DNA from: Actinacidiphila acididurans
GTDB lineage: Bacteria; Actinomycetota; Actinomycetes; Streptomycetales; Streptomycetaceae
Direction of reading: 5' to 3'
NCBI RefSeq assembly: GCF_016918855.1
Contig: NZ_JADKYB010000044.1
Location: forward strand, 1 to 34,426
Length of the DNA stretch: 34,426 bases
The position numbers and the translations under genes are program-made. The notes beneath the pieces are model-generated. The model searched no databases. It was not told where the DNA came from and was given only the letters and a program-made list of their open reading frames with translations. Below, one piece after another: positions 34,151 to 34,426 of the stretch; the first letter of the stretch is position 1, and each line of letters begins with the position of its first letter.

Positions 34151-34196
34151 ACCCACGTCCCCCCGGGCCGCAGCCCGGCGCCGCCTGACGCCGGCC

Positions 34197-34412
34197 GGGT
34201 TCGCCGGGAGTGCCCGGGCCCCGCTTGGCGGCGGGCGGCGCGGCCAGCCCACCGCCGTGGCGCGGGTCGCCACCGACCCGAAGGGGCAGTTGCTGTCGTG
34301 TCCGGACCACCGGCCGGTGGGTGGTTGCTCGCGCAGTTCCCCGCGCCCCTGCGGGGCGCTCCCGGCGAACCGCACGCCGCCAGGCGGGCCCTGGGTTCCC
34401 CGGCGAACCCGC
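34197..34412 (-). repeat. Composite intergenic element with inverted ends (copy 4)
   Basis: GGGTTCGCCGGGAG at 34197-34210 is matched inverted by CTCCCGGCGAACC at 34359-34371 and again, with the longer GCCGCCAGGCGGGCCC stretch, by CCCCGGCGAACCC near 34397-34410. Between are module B (from 34256) and module A on the minus strand (34323-34349). It fills the end of the window; no gene is seen from 34098 to 34426. Confidence 0.7.
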
Positions 34413-34426
34413 ACTCGCCGCGATCC

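Overview
The window is very GC-rich, with GTG/TTG starts, third-position G/C, rare TTA codons and families typical of filamentous actinobacteria (DUF397/XRE pair, coiled-coil hypotheticals, family 2B encapsulin, SapB/AmfS-type lanthipeptide). It reads as a Streptomyces or close-relative chromosome. No sequence comparison was run; all names rest on motifs, gene order and recalled family signatures.

Region 1 (1-5.7 kb): the 3' part of a tellurium/stress-type operon (TRSP + StiP-like + PELOTA protein, overlapped by a HAD phosphatase), then a convergent P-loop kinase, a TTG-start O-methyltransferase, an FmdB-type zinc-ribbon protein and a long coiled-coil protein. Region 2 (5.8-9.9 kb): tRNA-Val(TAC) with a perfect terminator, a possible gene remnant, several small unknown proteins, a proline/threonine-rich lipobox protein, a DUF4239-like membrane protein and a canonical SDR. 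Region 3 (9.9-12.8 kb): a family 2B encapsulin shell gene with a cyclic-nucleotide-binding insert and no cargo gene beside it, a gene-free stretch, and a DedA-family membrane protein. Region 4 (13-20 kb): a FetB-like permease; a yybP-ykoY manganese riboswitch with a visible alternative pairing in front of a UPF0016/GDT1 transporter; a HAD phosphatase with a palindrome upstream; an unknown protein; a membrane-anchored peptidoglycan-binding protein; and a DHA2-type MFS exporter with a MarR-like tail. Region 5 (20-22 kb): two paralogous Streptomyces-type unknown proteins, a striking AT-rich 67-nt hairpin and a degenerate tandem-repeat patch.

Region 6 (22-28.2 kb, minus strand) is a complete ECF-type uptake system: secreted alpha/alpha-toroid protein, SCO2322-like secreted/membrane protein, EcfT, double ATPase EcfA and S component. 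The genes are chained by 1-4 nt overlaps, including two tiny reading frames whose first 46 bp are near-duplicates. Region 7 (28.2-29.3 kb) is an XRE/DUF5753 regulator with its DUF397 partner.

Region 8 (29.7-34.1 kb) is the most interesting: an SDR that lacks the usual catalytic tyrosine, a class III lanthionine synthetase (LanKC), and a 40-residue precursor peptide with a SapB/AmfS-type leader and two SSxSxLxC core units. The peptide gene sits between hairpins, with no exporter gene inside the operon. LanKC, the XRE regulator and one small gene each carry a TTA codon, which suggests bldA (tRNA-Leu UUA) control. A composite intergenic repeat family with terminal inverted repeats recurs at about 2.4, 11.9, 16.3, 29.5 and 34.2 kb.
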